Shown: positions 22,887 through 34,760, numbered from the stretch's first letter. The stretch: DNA of 64,000 bases from Blepharisma japonicum (GCA_949751835.1 CATKHK010000066.1:204245-268244); one strand, 5' to 3'. Made by a program: numbers and translations. The notes: generated from the letters alone by a model not told the origin.

Positions 22887-24134
22887 TTATTTAACATTTT
22901 TAATTATTTTTGAATTAACCAAGACGCTTATTTGTCGACTTACTGAAATTTCTGACAAGCATATCCTAACTTGCTTGGGCTTTATTGCATAAAAATACTC
23001 CCCGTCAATTTGCATATAAATTCTATTGTTTTCATTATTCCTGTCATTGAAGTTTATCTCAAAAGGTCCTTGACTTTGGTGCAATTTATGAGCACGGCCA
23101 GTGATTATCTGTTCAAGCCCAAGTCCTAAACTCCCTCTATAGATCATGAACTCAAGCAGCCCATCTCTTGGGCTTTGAACATTCCATTCCTTATTTCCTC
23201 TATTTTTTGCTTTATCCCATACAAAATGGTCTCCTCCTCCATAAGTTCTTGAGTTTAGTGCTAGTAAAACTGTAGTGTCAGAAGGCAAATTTTGTGATTC
23301 ATCTAAATTATTGAAAATATGCTTGGTATCTTCTTCTATGAGAGAAGTAGTGATTTTTTTTACTTTAGGAGAAGGGAGGCAAAATATTTTTTTAAATCCT
23401 TCCCAGCAATAAATCATTCTGTTTTTGTGCTTATTTTTGGTTCTTTTTTTGTCGAAGCCGAGCCCAATTCTTGCATCTAAGCCAATGCTGAAGTAATTAG
23501 TCATCAGCCTTTTATAGCACTTTATGTCTTCGCCTTGCGGGGTTTTCATTGTTTCTCTTGTGAATCCTTTCGGCTGTTTAGCGATTTTTTCTAAGTGCCC
23601 ATCTTCTTGGACATCAATTTCAATGTTTCACATGTCAAGGTGCATAGGGACAGCATCAAGTCAGTTTTCTATGCTATTTTTTAAGCCAATGAAGTGCTTG
23701 CCAACTATGGGAGATTTTGGATCACGGCCCCAGCCTAGCATTGATGCTAGATCATTGCCTGTCCCAAATGGTAATATACCAAAATCAATTGATGATATAT
23801 TTATATTGAAGGATAGGAGGATTTCGATTACATAAATTAAAGTCCCATCTCCACCTGCAGCCATAACTTTTAGTCTTTCTACTTGCTCTAAGAGAAATAA
23901 GCACCTTAATGCTCCATTTCGTCTGCTATTTTCATCGTTGAGGTGGTAAATATATAAATCAACAGTTCCGTTCTTTGTAGCTATGGAATGCAGCTCTGAA
24001 TTTAAATTAACGTACTCTCGCGCTTTGGTACTACCAGACGATGTATTTGCAAAAAGTACAATGCTTGTTTCCAAGCATGGCTGTGTCAACTCATCTCTGA
24101 TTGAGTCCTCTAATTTCTCACCATCTTTCAGCAT
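22887..24134 (-). CDS. diacylglycerol kinase
   Basis: A 415-residue enzyme that phosphorylates diacylglycerol to phosphatidic acid. The catalytic domain shows the ATP-site motif GGDGT (residues 94-98) and PFGTGNDLA (122-130). The accessory domain follows, with TNYFSIGLDARI and a late IDGEYF motif. There are no C1 zinc fingers, EF-hands or other regulatory modules, so this is a minimal DGK, shorter than most animal isoforms. One Trp before LDAVPMHLD is coded by TGA. The ATG at 24134 is the first in frame. Ends in TAA. Confidence 0.92.
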
Positions 24135-24433
24135 TCCAGATTATCAAAAAATTAGAATTAGAGAAATATCCCTAAAAGGACAAAAAAATCGTGAACTTCT
24201 AAATAATCATTTTACTTATATTTTGTTGATATGCAGAAATCATATTTATTATATATTAACAAAAGTACACTTAAAATAAGCATAAAAGCAATAGTGAAAG
24301 CAAAGTAAATGTAAAACATAAATGATAATCAAATTTTAATATTGGAAAATTCATAATTTATATAATAGAATTTGCTTTAACTATCATTATGAAAATTGCT
24401 TATTTAATTTAAAATGGAACACAAAGTGTTCTA

Positions 24434-25213
24434 TTAAATCATTAAACTTTTTCTTTTAACCCTCAAAAGAGATTCACCTTCTCTCTTCTTATAAATGCCA
24501 ATTGCCTTTCTTAATCTAATACTTTCTTCCTTCATCGAGCTAATCTTTTCTATAAGCACTTCATAATTATCATTTTTCTTTCCAATTTTCCCTTTTTTTT
24601 CTTCACAAATTTTCTACATTTATTTTACATTTTCTTGCTTTCTTGCTCCTTCATGTAGCAATTTCTCATATTTTTCAATATTATCGCGAAATTCTTTAAT
24701 ATGCTTATTTTGTTCTCCTTCTTCCAATCTTATTTCTTTTTCAAAATTTCTTTTTTCGGGAGAAAAATCATCATCAAAGCTCATATAAATTTGTTGCATG
24801 CTATCTTGAGTAAATTTTTTTGATGCAGCTGTGCTACTGCTTGTGTCTCTTCTTGAAAATCTCGAAAATTGAGATGGGTTTGAGTAATGGGGAGACTTAG
24901 CATCTTTAAATGGAGACATTTTGCCACTGTAGAGTGATTCGGCTGTTTCTGGAGTTTTAAGCGGAGATTTTGTAGAGTCAGGAGATATTTGTTTTCTAGC
25001 TGTATCGAGGTTTCAATGGTCTGGCAATTCTAACTTTGGAACAAGTGATTTTCTTTGTGGAGAGTTTAAAATATAATAATCGGAATATTTTGGTTCTGCA
25101 GATTTAAATCGCAGACCTTCACATCATGATTTTTCTGTCAGAGGATAAGTTTCTCTGACCGGAGACATTTGTCGAACGCATCTTAGGAGTGAATTTATCA
25201 CTGCGTTTTCCAT
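24434..25213 (-). CDS. small Ser-rich protein with C-terminal coiled coil
   Basis: About 254 residues after removing a 15-nt intron (24614-24628). The start at 25213 gives MENAVINSLLRCVRQMSP. The first 120 residues are Ser/Pro/Lys-rich, with many SP sites that could be phosphorylated. The last 110 residues are charged helix (EKRNFEKEIRLEEGEQNKHI and beyond, across the splice), likely a coiled coil. Function unknown. It lies just downstream of another SP-rich gene on the same strand. Confidence 0.75.
24614..24628 (-). other. 15-nt intron
   Basis: On the minus strand GTAAAATAAATGTAG. It carries in-frame TAA and TAG; removing it extends the coiled coil by 59 residues to the TAA at 24434-24436. 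Confidence 0.88.
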
Positions 25214-25320
25214 ATATTTTATTACTCTAAAAAAAGACAATTAGAGTTATTTTAATATATAATCGTCCCAAGAAACCAAAATTTAGGAAAGATAAAAGAT
25301 TCATTTTATTATTAACAATT

Positions 25321-26493
25321 TTATCCTCTTGATCTTTTAACTCTTCTTACAAAAACCTCTTTAGGAAATCGACTAAACTTAGGTGGTTCAGGAACTGCTC
25401 CAAAACGCGAAGTCTCTGCCATATTTTTGCTATCGAAATCCATAAATGTAAAAAGAGCTTCATCTAATTTAAAGCCAGAACTGACTTCTTCATTTTTAGG
25501 CTGAAGCTCAATTTCAGCTGATAAAATATGAGGATCTTTGAGTTGAATTTGATGTGTCTGGATAAAATTATCATTAGAAGCTGGCGGCGGATTAGAATTT
25601 TCTATAGCTTGCATATCTTTTTCATTTTTAAGTTGGTCAATTTGATTTTTTTGATCATGAATTTGTTTTTTCAGCTCTTTTTGTTCCTCGATTAATTTTT
25701 TGCAAATATTGTTTAATTGATCAATTTCACAAAATGACTGTTCCTTGGGAGTTTCGTTAATTACAAACCTCATTGGGAAAATCTGATCTTCTTTCGGTCG
25801 CCTTAGTTTCATAATCTTCCCCATATCAAATGGAATAGAAGGTCTTCTTACATTGCTTCTTTCCACATTATGCTCATTTTCCTGTTTTGACACTGGAGAG
25901 ACTTGTTCACTTACAGTTTGCTGATTTTTAAATCGAAATCTGCTATTACGTATATTAAGCAGTGGCAATGTTGGAGGTAATTTAGAGTTTTCGGTTTTTT
26001 CAACTTTTTCTAAAAAATTCTCATGGGTTTCTCTTTTAGGTTCAACTTTTTCTTCTTTTAGAAGCTTGCTTGTGCTATTAGTTTGATCAATTGAATTATC
26101 AGTTTGTTGAAGCACTTCATGCAAAATAGATCTTCTAGGGGAAAATTGGTTAGAGTTTGTTCGTTTATGTACACTGGTTATCTGAGATCTCAGTGGCTCA
26201 CGCACTATGCACCGTCTTGGTGATATTTGATCTGAAATGGGCCTCCTTTTTTCGATGTTAATTTGATTTTTAGGGAAATCATGAGGAATGCATCTTACAG
26301 GAGAAAGGTGGTCTGATGTTGATCTTTTGTGGGTTGGATTCACGCTGTTGTTGAGAGAAACAATTGGCTTTCTAGTGCTACTTGTTTCTTTATATATAAC
26401 ACGTCTGATTGTAAGGTTATTTATTTTATTATTTATTGCTCTATAATAACTCTTTAGGCTCTTACAAGTTTCAGCTGATTCAATTCTTAGCAT
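25321..26493 (-). CDS. disordered protein with SPRRCI-type repeats and a coiled coil
   Basis: A 390-residue protein of unknown function. Near residues 50-125 there are three to four copies of a unit of about 29 residues with the core SxQxSPRRCI or SPVRCI followed by an acidic-hydrophobic turn; a fourth, diverged copy (EDQIFPMRFVINE) lies near residue 235. The S-P-R core would suit proline-directed kinase sites or a short binding motif. Residues about 255-295 form a coiled coil (EEQKELKKQIHDQKNQID). The tail is basic. The ATG at 26493 is clear and the gene ends in TAA. Confidence 0.75.
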   Translation of the reverse strand: MLRIESAETCKSLKSYYRAINNKINNLTIRRVIYKETSSTRKPIVSLNNSVNPTHKRSTSDHLSPVRCIPHDFPKNQINIEKRRPISDQISPRRCIVREPLRSQITSVHKRTNSNQFSPRRSILHEVLQQTDNSIDQTNSTSKLLKEEKVEPKRETHENFLEKVEKTENSKLPPTLPLLNIRNSRFRFKNQQTVSEQVSPVSKQENEHNVERSNVRRPSIPFDMGKIMKLRRPKEDQIFPMRFVINETPKEQSFCEIDQLNNICKKLIEEQKELKKQIHDQKNQIDQLKNEKDMQAIENSNPPPASNDNFIQTHQIQLKDPHILSAEIELQPKNEEVSSGFKLDEALFTFMDFDSKNMAETSRFGAVPEPPKFSRFPKEVFVRRVKRSRG

Positions 26494-26689
26494 TTTTGTG
26501 AAAAAATGTATATTTAATTACAAAAAAATATTAAAAAATTAGACTGCCAACTCATGCAATAAACATTTTAAATTATTCAATTACAATGAATAATGCTTTC
26601 CTCATACTTTTTAAATATCTATCAATACATTACTTAATATCTACAGAATTTATCATCACAATTTAATATTAATAATTCAATAAAAACGC

Positions 26690-29374
26690 TTAAAGAGAAT
26701 ATTTCCTTGCAATTGATCTTTCGCTTACATTATCTCTTGAAGTTGAGTTATCTCCTACTGAATATGCATCGTTATCTATTTCATTAATCCTCAATTTTTC
26801 TCTCTTTAATTTTTGGCAAGTCACAAACTTATACGGGTAAACAAACAGTCCGTATTTAATTGCATTAAAAATCAGCCCAAAAATAATCAAAATTTCATCT
26901 TTTTTATCGTCAGTGCTGAATTTCTTATAATAAGTGTCATAAGACTCGTTGATAATTGCTAAAAAGATATTCAACATAACAAAAAACGTCAAGAAAATAA
27001 ATAAAATGAAAAAAATTGACGCAAAAACTGACTGAATTTGCCAAATCGTATCAAAATCAATATTTCCAAAAAGCATCTGCAGCAATGTATTAAGCGTTGT
27101 CCCATAATCTTTATACTGTATTGAATATTGGCCAAATCCACGATACGCTAATAGCAGCCATCCAGTCATAATTAAAATAAAAACTGAAAAGAAAAAGACT
27201 AGCCGACGGAGCGATTCCCTTAAAGTTCCCCATATAATCTTCATACTTTTTGATTGCTGCAAAAAGCTTAATATAAAAAAATACGCCACAAATGAGGTGA
27301 CCCCTATAAAATTATTTGTGACGTTAAAAAAATAAGCCAATTTTTCATAGTCCACAAATTCGTTATTTATTGATTGGAAATTTAAAACTTCATCACGCTG
27401 GCTGTAAGCGATGAGTAATATTACTTTGATAGCGAGCATAATAATGAGAAGGATCCTAATGGCAGTTCAAAAGCTTATACATGTTAGTTTTCAGCCTTCT
27501 TTACGGACCCTTCATATTAAATCAATAATAAAATAAAGCATTAAAGTGCCTATGACGCCTTCGAAAACGTTTCTTACTACATCTGAAGAGGTTCAATTCA
27601 CATAAACCCTATAAACATACACATAAGCTTTAGGCAATATTAAGCCGCTTGCTGTAAATTCGAACAGCAAATCTACTGAGGAGCATACATCTGCGAAATT
27701 GTTGCAGAGGTTAATGTTGAATGCTAATAAGCGGGTCTGGTAATTAATTCAGTCACTGATAATAAAACTGATGTTTTTTTGAGCTTCAGCATTCGTGAGG
27801 TTTGACCTAATATAAGCCATGTAACCTTGAAGTTTGTAGCTTAGTCTATCTCCAGTCACAGTTCTGGCACCACTGTCATGAGTGTATTTTAATCATGAAG
27901 AATCTACCGACCCAATGGATGCGTCATTTATTATAATAGGAGAAGTATCTTCTACAGAGTCAGAGTAGTCACTATAGCAGCTTGTGTCATTTCTTCCTAT
28001 TATTTTATACATACTGTGTGAGCAACTATCAGTTCTTACCCTTTTTTGGACAACTCTTATAGGACCGACTAGCTTATACACATAGGCTACATAGTTAAGT
28101 TCACTTCCAACCATTGGATCATTATTATACTTTGTATCTTGTCATATTCCACTAACAAAAGTCCCAGTCAAATAAGATTCTAAATCGCTTGGAAGTTGAA
28201 TGCTGCTAAAAGTCATGAAATTTGAAGAATTAATAGGAAAAGGGTACATTAACAGGAAATTAATAATCCCAAGCCTGGTATAATAAAATGTCGTTGTATT
28301 TTTCCATTCATTGATATTTCATGTAAACAATACAATAAACAGCATATAAACCAGCAAATTCAGCACATTCATATGTCTTAGTCTTTCTATTCTCAATAGC
28401 CCCATGTTTTTTTCTTTATCTGCTTTTAAGGCCTCTTCTTTTTCTTTAAGTTTGGTTTCTCAATCTTCGTCATAGTGGACTTTGTCTTCTTCATTGTCTG
28501 CTTCACTTTCACTTTCAGGTTCATCTTCAATAACATCTTTGCCTTCTTCAATGTTTCCTTTTACCTTATAATAATGGGCTTCTTCTTTTGTCATAATTCA
28601 GATTTCTCTGTTAGAATTTTTAGCCTCATCTTCTACAATAGCTGTCCCAGGCCACACTGTATATTCTTTGTCAACCAAAACGCAGCCTTGACCGAACAAA
28701 TTTCAGTATCTGCTTGCATTGTTTAGCAGCTCAGAAAAAGTTATTTGGTATCCATCATTGTTTATGATAGGGAAATAGCAAGAATCTTCTTCTCCTAATA
28801 AATTGGTGAACTTCACGAGGACTGTTTTTTCTTGGAATTTTTCTTTTTCTGACCGTAAATAGTCAAGCTCTTTTATTTTTTTGACAGCGCCATCTACTTC
28901 ACTTAGTTCAATTTGGGCTCTTTTAAGGTCAACAATATTTTTCTTCAAATTTACTACTTTTTCTGAAATATTCGCTATTTCTAATAAAATTTCACCTGGC
29001 TTTCCTAATAGCGCAATATTACGCTTCGCGCTTATATGTTCTTCTTTTGCAAATGCTGATGATGAAAAAATGCTTTTAGATGCTTTAACAAAGCCACTGA
29101 GATCTCTGATTTGATTTTTCTCAGGAAGATTTATTGTTTTTCTTTCTTCTATATCTTCTTTAAGCTTCGTTATTTTTTTGTCATATTTTCTTACTTCGAT
29201 CATGTCTTGCTGAATCCCAGTTTCGAGTCTCGCAATTTTTTCGTCAACTCTTGATAAGTCATCTGATCATTTTATATAAGTTTCTTGTAATGATTTTAGG
29301 ATTTTTTGATTATTTAAGTACTTTGTTCTGAGAGAAACCAATTGTTCGTCAACTTTTTCTTTATTTGGCCGCAT
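26690..29374 (-). CDS. polycystin-2-type (TRPP) cation channel with N-terminal coiled coil
   Basis: An 894-residue frame from ATG 29374, with TGA as Trp at many sites. Residues 1-190 are charged coiled coil, then an acidic linker near 290-310. TM1 lies near 336-354 (NVLNLLVYMLFIVLF). A large extracellular region of about 280 residues with several Cys and N-glycosylation-like sites matches the polycystin (TOP) domain. TM2-TM6 follow, with the pore segment LFGNIDF at about 768-774, close to the polycystin filter region, then the S6 helix MLNIFLAIINESYD. The C-terminus is short and has no EF-hand or coiled coil, unlike human PKD2. A ciliary or cortical Ca-permeable channel is inferred. Confidence 0.88.
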
Positions 29375-29547
29375 TTAATAATCTTGAAAAATAATGATGG
29401 CATAATTATTTTTTATATAATTTAGAGGGAAATAGTATAATATATTAAATTAAGCCAAAATTTTTAAATATTTAATTATAGAGATCTCACGTTCTTAATG
29501 CTTTTAGAATTTTATATCTGAAATTATAATTAAATTAGCTGAAAAAG

Positions 29548-31548
29548 TTATCTAACTGTCACAACCTTTGCCAATCCTCTAGGATGATCAGGATCAAGTC
29601 CCTTCATAATACTCAGATAATAAGCCAGCATTTGCATTGGGATTACTGAAAGTAATGCAGTAAGCGGGCCTGCTTCTTCAATTTTAATAATTTTATTTGG
29701 TGGCTTTTCACTTGTTATCAGTGCTGGATCCGATGTAATCACGATTGTCTTTGCACCTCTTCCAGTCACTTCTGCCAATGCTAAGTTCATGAGTTCTTTA
29801 TTGTCATCATTCAATATTATCAAAATAATCGGTGTGCCGTCATTTATCAGCGCAAAAGGTCCATGCTTTAAGGCCCCTCCAGGGTATCCTTCCGCATGGA
29901 CTCTTGTGATTTCTTTGATTTTCAATGCCCCTTCCTTAGCTATAGACTCAGCTAAGCCTCTTCCAAGGACAAACATATGCTCTTCATTTATGATTTCTGA
30001 GGCAATTTCTTTGATGACTTCTTTGTTTTGAGCTATAACTGAGCCAATTTGTAACGGAAGCTTGAGAAGGTGGTTGACGAGGCTTTTTCGCTTTTCTGAG
30101 TCCTCAGGTTTAAGATGGGCGGAGAGCCATAAAGCGATTTCGGTTAAAACGACACAAGAGTTCATAAAGCTTTTGGTGGAGGCGACACCTATTTCTCGGC
30201 CAGAGTTCATGTAGACTCCATGTTTTGTTAGTCTTGCGAGCTGGGATCCAACAACATTGACAATAGAAATAGCGTTAATTCCATTTTTTACTATTTCTGA
30301 AACAGGCTCAATCAAATCTCTAGTTTCACCTGACTGAGATATCGCAATTACTCCTGGATTTTCTTTTGGAATGTCTAATAAAGTTGTTTCTGACGCATCA
30401 AGGGCTTGCACAGAATTCAAGATTTCTAAGCTTTTAAACAAATGGGCGCCAAACATTGCAGCATGATAAGAAGTTCCACATCCAATTATAGCCAAATTTT
30501 TAATTTCAAGCAGTTTGTCTTTGATTTCTTCTAATCCGCCAAGTTTTGCTCCATCACGAATTAATCTTGCACCGAAGTTCATGGCTCTTGCTACTGATTC
30601 TGGCTGCTCTTCAATTTCCTTGATAGTTCAATGTGTGTGGCAGCCTAGGCTTACTTCGCCTTGATTATCGATTTGTTCGATTCGATTTTTTTCAATTTCC
30701 ATTTTTTTAGGATCCAAAGCCCAAATTTCGTCTTCTTCTAAGGCCATATATTTTTTAGTAAATTTGCTAAAAGCTGCCTGCTCACTTCCTACATATAGCT
30801 CATTTTCTCCAATCCCTACAAGCATAGGACTGCCTTTTCTTGCTACTATTATTTGACTTGGCTCATCCTTACTTAAAATTGCAAGACCCCAAGTTCCGTC
30901 TAGTCTTTGGAGGGCTAGTTTTGTGGAATTTTTTAATGAATGTCCTTCATCTAGATACATTCCGATCAGCAGAGCTATTAGTTCGGTGTCTGTTTCGCTT
31001 TTTATTGGTATTTTACACTTTGCAAGGATTGATCGGATTTCGTGCGTATTTGTAATGGTGCCGTTGTGGACAACAAAAATCCTGTTTTTATGGTCAGAAT
31101 GAGGGTGAGCATTTTCATCGCTTACACCGCCATGAGTAGCCCAACGAGTATGACCAATTCCTAAGCAGCTATTTGTGTGTTTATCTGAATTTTGCTTTAT
31201 TTTTTCTATTGAATCAGAAATTTTTAGCCTATCACTTGCAAACTTTGTGACCAAGACGTCTCCATCATGATAAGTTGCAACACCTGCAGAGTCGTAACCT
31301 CGGTTTTGGATTTCTGTAAGGCCATGCAGTAAAACATCGATAGCTTTAGGGTCAGAACCGACATAGCCAATTATTCCACAACTTTCTGATATTTTTTTTC
31401 GGTAGTGATATATTGAGTATGCACCATAAGCTGCAAATAAGACTCTATATAAAGAAAAATCTTTGTGTGTATGAGGAGCAATTGTGGATTTTGAAGGCTT
31501 GATGTATTGCTTGAATAGTCTTGAAATTCTGATAGGGAGTAAATACAT
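29548..31548 (-). CDS. glutamine--fructose-6-phosphate aminotransferase with N-terminal extension
   Basis: A 666-residue enzyme that makes glucosamine-6-phosphate from fructose-6-phosphate and glutamine, the first step of the hexosamine/UDP-GlcNAc route. The Ntn glutaminase domain has CGIIGYVG, RGYDSAG, HTRWATHG, HNGTI and SETDTE; two SIS isomerase domains follow. TGA codes the Trp in HTHWTIKEI, a conserved position. In known GFATs the catalytic Cys is residue 2 and becomes N-terminal after Met removal. Here it is residue 57, behind a basic, partly hydrophobic leader (LYRVLFAAYGAYSIYHY), and no in-frame ATG lies nearer. Proteolytic removal, perhaps after mitochondrial import, would be needed. 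The last residues are VTVR rather than the usual VTVE. Confidence 0.95.
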
Positions 31549-31863
31549 TCAATTATATTAATTTTTTTGAAATGGCAGGATATGGACATTATTATAAGAT
31601 GGTTCTAAAATAATTGAATTTTGATTTTAAGCTTGAAAATTATAAGTATTAAATTTATTTGGAGCAAATTTTATTTTCGAATATGATTATATTAAAGCTC
31701 AAGAGACTATTATATGCTTTATGGCTCAAATCAATATTATAAAATTTATGTACTGCTCAGAATTTTTTCTCTAAAAGGCTAGAAAATATCTCGATTTTCT
31801 CCGAAATAATCAAACAGAAATTAATATTCCATTTAAATAAGATCAAAACTTTAAATTATTTTA
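31549..31863. other. AT-rich spacer
   Basis: A 315-bp spacer between two minus-strand genes. Nothing recognisable beyond AT-rich sequence; it should contain the GFAT promoter. Confidence 0.5.
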
Positions 31864-33666
31864 TTAAACCACAGCAGTTTTCCTTGCAGTTTTTCTTCTC
31901 TCAATAATCTTTGGTTGCTCACATTCAGGCTCCCTCTTTAATTCCAATAAAATTGGCGAAGCCGTAAATCTCTTTCTTTCAGTTCTTATAAGCTTATTTG
32001 ATTCTTTTCTTGGGCTGTTCGACTTCATCATATATGTATGAATATTCACAATTTTTTTAATTTTCAGATTTTTTTCAATTTTCTTTTTAGGACTGTTTAA
32101 ATAGTCCATTGTACCAAGTGGAATCATAACTGATTTTCTTGATAAATGTTTGAGAGTAGGAGAAGAGTCAGAATCTTCAAGTTTTAAAGGGGGAGGGCTT
32201 GAAAACTCTCTTATATGATGTCCTGGCTCTGTATTTAAAGTAGGCGTAAGAGGCACTTCAGATGGAGAAAAAATAGGGGAAGGAGGAGGAATTTCAAGGT
32301 AGAGGGGCTTTCTGGGGGTAAGAAAAGTACTTGTTAATGCTTTTGCGTCAAGAGTTTTGGAGTGAGTTAAAGTTGGCGATTGGCTGTCAAATGCAGATAA
32401 GTCAGGAAATGGAGAAACTGAAACTGGGTCTCTTGGGGAAATCGGGACTTTTAATGTTTGTGTTTTAGTCAAAATTGGTGTCAATGATCCTTGAAGCTGT
32501 TTTATAGGAGGAAGCGGTGAAAGCGTAGGAAGCTCTTGGTCAATTTTCAAAGGAATAATCCCTGATTTTAATTTTTGTAAATAAACATTTTGCTCTATTA
32601 TAGACTGTCTCGATGCAAGCTTATTTTCAGTTCTTTTTTTCATAAAATCAATAGCTTCTTCACTCTTTAAAATATTTTTTTGAAAACTTTCTTTGCTTAT
32701 AACTAGTACACAACCTTCTCTCGACATACAAATACAAGAGGTCGTCCTATGGTCTATTCCTGACAAAATCTCTTCTTCCCCAAACATGGATCCTTTCCCA
32801 AGGACTACAATTGGTGCATCCCTTGAAATTGATTTTGACTTTAAATTTGAGTTTTTAGGGAACCCTCTAGGTGATTGTAGAGGGATAGTTAATTTTTTTG
32901 ACAAATTAAACTCTCCTTTTTGTATCAAAAATACTTCGTTTGCTGGGTCGCCTTCTTTATAAATGCATTGCTTTTTATGGCATTTTCTTGGCTTAAAATA
33001 ATAAGTCAGCCTTTGTAGGTAATGGCTTGACCGATTTTTGAACATAGGCAACTCCCTGAGCATCTCAATAAGCGCATTATATTTTTCTTCCATCAGCGAT
33101 TCCAAAATTTTTTTATATTCACTGATTTCTAATACTCCCAAGCTGCAATTGGTTATACATCTTATACTACAAGCCCGAGGAACTCCAAGCATCAAAGCTC
33201 TTTCACCGAAAGAGTCACCTGAGCCCAGTTCCGTCACAATAGAAGAGCTTCCATCTTCGTTTTCCCTTATTACATTAACTTTTCCTTCTAAAATAATATA
33301 AAACTTCGTTCCTGTTTCACCCTGCCGGATCACTAGAGAATGGGCTGGATGAAACTCGTGCTGAAGATATTTACAGCAGGCCACATGAATATCTTCAGAA
33401 TGCTCCTCTCGAATTTTTTGAAAAAATTTTAGATTTAGGGTGCATTGGTGCACCTTTTCTATCATTTCCGGGGTGCGCTCATATGGCTTTAAAGCAAGAA
33501 TAAGCCTTGTTAGTTTAAATAAATTTTTGCTATCAACTTGATTTAAAGATTTTTCGTATTCGGCGTCTTTTAAGATGTTTGATAAGGTATTCCGACGTTT
33601 GAATTTTAAAAAGTGCTCATCTTCGGCTATTGCGACGGTATTTCGACGGTCGAGGGAGTCAAGCAT
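31864..33666 (-). CDS. protein with two cyclic-nucleotide-binding domains and disordered tail
   Basis: A 600-residue protein with no kinase or channel domain. CNB1 (about 95-200) has FGERALM at 153-159 and PRACS at 163-167, keeping the Glu and Arg that contact the cyclic nucleotide. CNB2 (about 210-345) has FGEEEIL and HRTTS and carries a Ser/Pro-rich insertion. The second half is Pro/Ser/Thr-rich and probably disordered, with many SP and TP sites, and ends in a basic segment. It could be a PKA regulatory-like or free cAMP/cGMP sensor; no dimerisation/docking helix or inhibitor sequence is obvious. Ends in TAA. Confidence 0.88.
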   Translation of the reverse strand: MLDSLDRRNTVAIAEDEHFLKFKRRNTLSNILKDAEYEKSLNQVDSKNLFKLTRLILALKPYERTPEMIEKVHQCTLNLKFFQKIREEHSEDIHVACCKYLQHEFHPAHSLVIRQGETGTKFYIILEGKVNVIRENEDGSSSIVTELGSGDSFGERALMLGVPRACSIRCITNCSLGVLEISEYKKILESLMEEKYNALIEMLRELPMFKNRSSHYLQRLTYYFKPRKCHKKQCIYKEGDPANEVFLIQKGEFNLSKKLTIPLQSPRGFPKNSNLKSKSISRDAPIVVLGKGSMFGEEEILSGIDHRTTSCICMSREGCVLVISKESFQKNILKSEEAIDFMKKRTENKLASRQSIIEQNVYLQKLKSGIIPLKIDQELPTLSPLPPIKQLQGSLTPILTKTQTLKVPISPRDPVSVSPFPDLSAFDSQSPTLTHSKTLDAKALTSTFLTPRKPLYLEIPPPSPIFSPSEVPLTPTLNTEPGHHIREFSSPPPLKLEDSDSSPTLKHLSRKSVMIPLGTMDYLNSPKKKIEKNLKIKKIVNIHTYMMKSNSPRKESNKLIRTERKRFTASPILLELKREPECEQPKIIERRKTARKTAVV

Positions 33667-34055
33667 ATTTATTAATAAACTGGTGAGTAAAATTACAGGA
33701 ATGGCACAGTTTTAAGATCACTATTATATTGACCATTTTAATAAATTGGCCAGCTTGTAAAAAATTAGGCTATTTTTGAGAGAATTTGTGTATAAAGTAA
33801 TTTAATTTTTTTAGAATATATTATGCTGAAGAGAAAACATAAAGATCTATTCTAATTAAATTGAAGTTGATGTCAATATATGAAACAATATGATCAAATT
33901 TAATAATTTAATTATTTTTAATATATATTGTTAAAAAAGTTAAAAAATAAAATGCTAACTAAAACAGAATTCATTTTAAAATTCTAAAGAATACGCAGCT
34001 TATATGAATATATTTAATTCCATTTTATTATTTTATTTCTGTGGTACAAATGCAG
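33667..34055. other. AT-rich spacer
   Basis: A 389-bp AT-rich spacer upstream of the two-CNB gene. No gene or repeat recognised. Confidence 0.5.
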
Positions 34056-34760
34056 CTACAGAAAATCATCATTAATATTTGAAGTTTTATTTAATGATCG
34101 ACAGGATTCATTTTCATATTGAAATTTGCTTACCCCATTCGGTATAAATTCCCTTCATCCAAGAATCGTTTTTTCTTTAATCCCTAGATATAAAGCTATA
34201 GGTTTCACTTCTCCATATTGAAAAACGACTTTTATGATTTCCGCTTTCACATCCCGCTTAAACCCTTTGCAATCATCAGTCCTTTTTATCATTTTTCTAA
34301 TTTCATCACATTTTTCTTGGATTTTTTCAGGCAAAACTTTTCTGAGATCACTAAGGCTGATTGGCATATTTTTATACTTTTTGCTTATTTTAGTCTCATT
34401 CATCGAAAAAACTCGTTTTAATGGCAACTCAAATTCTAAGCCTGCTTTTTCAAGAACTGCTTCTGAAAAATTAGTGCAATTTGATTTTTTAAGCATTTTT
34501 TCTTTGAAATAATTTGGATTTCTTTTTAATTTGTTTTTTCAAGCTTTCATTTGATCATAAGTGACATTGCAGATTTCCATTAAAATTGAAGCTCCTCCAT
34601 ATAAAGCGTAAATTTCTGCGATTTCTTCTTTTATATGCTCTGGAACTTCTTTTGACTTAAAGATTTCTCCATGGAATAAAGGAATGAGTTCTTCTCTTAT
34701 TCTTCTTAGTCTAAGAGTTATATTGTTTACTCTTTCTTCGCCATCAAGCGTATCAGCCAT
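34056..34760 (-). CDS. small protein with possible helix-turn-helix
   Basis: About 234 residues with TGA read as Trp after YDQMKA and after KTILG. Residues about 150-205 are basic and helical and end in VKPIALYLGIKEKTILGWRE, which has the spacing of a helix-turn-helix (homeodomain-like or transposase-type) with the last helix as recognition helix. The N-terminal part is helical and acidic. A DNA-binding role is an inference from this pattern only. The frame stays open to the TAG at 34056-34058. It is divergent from the FAM227-like gene with 155 bp between. Confidence 0.6.
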
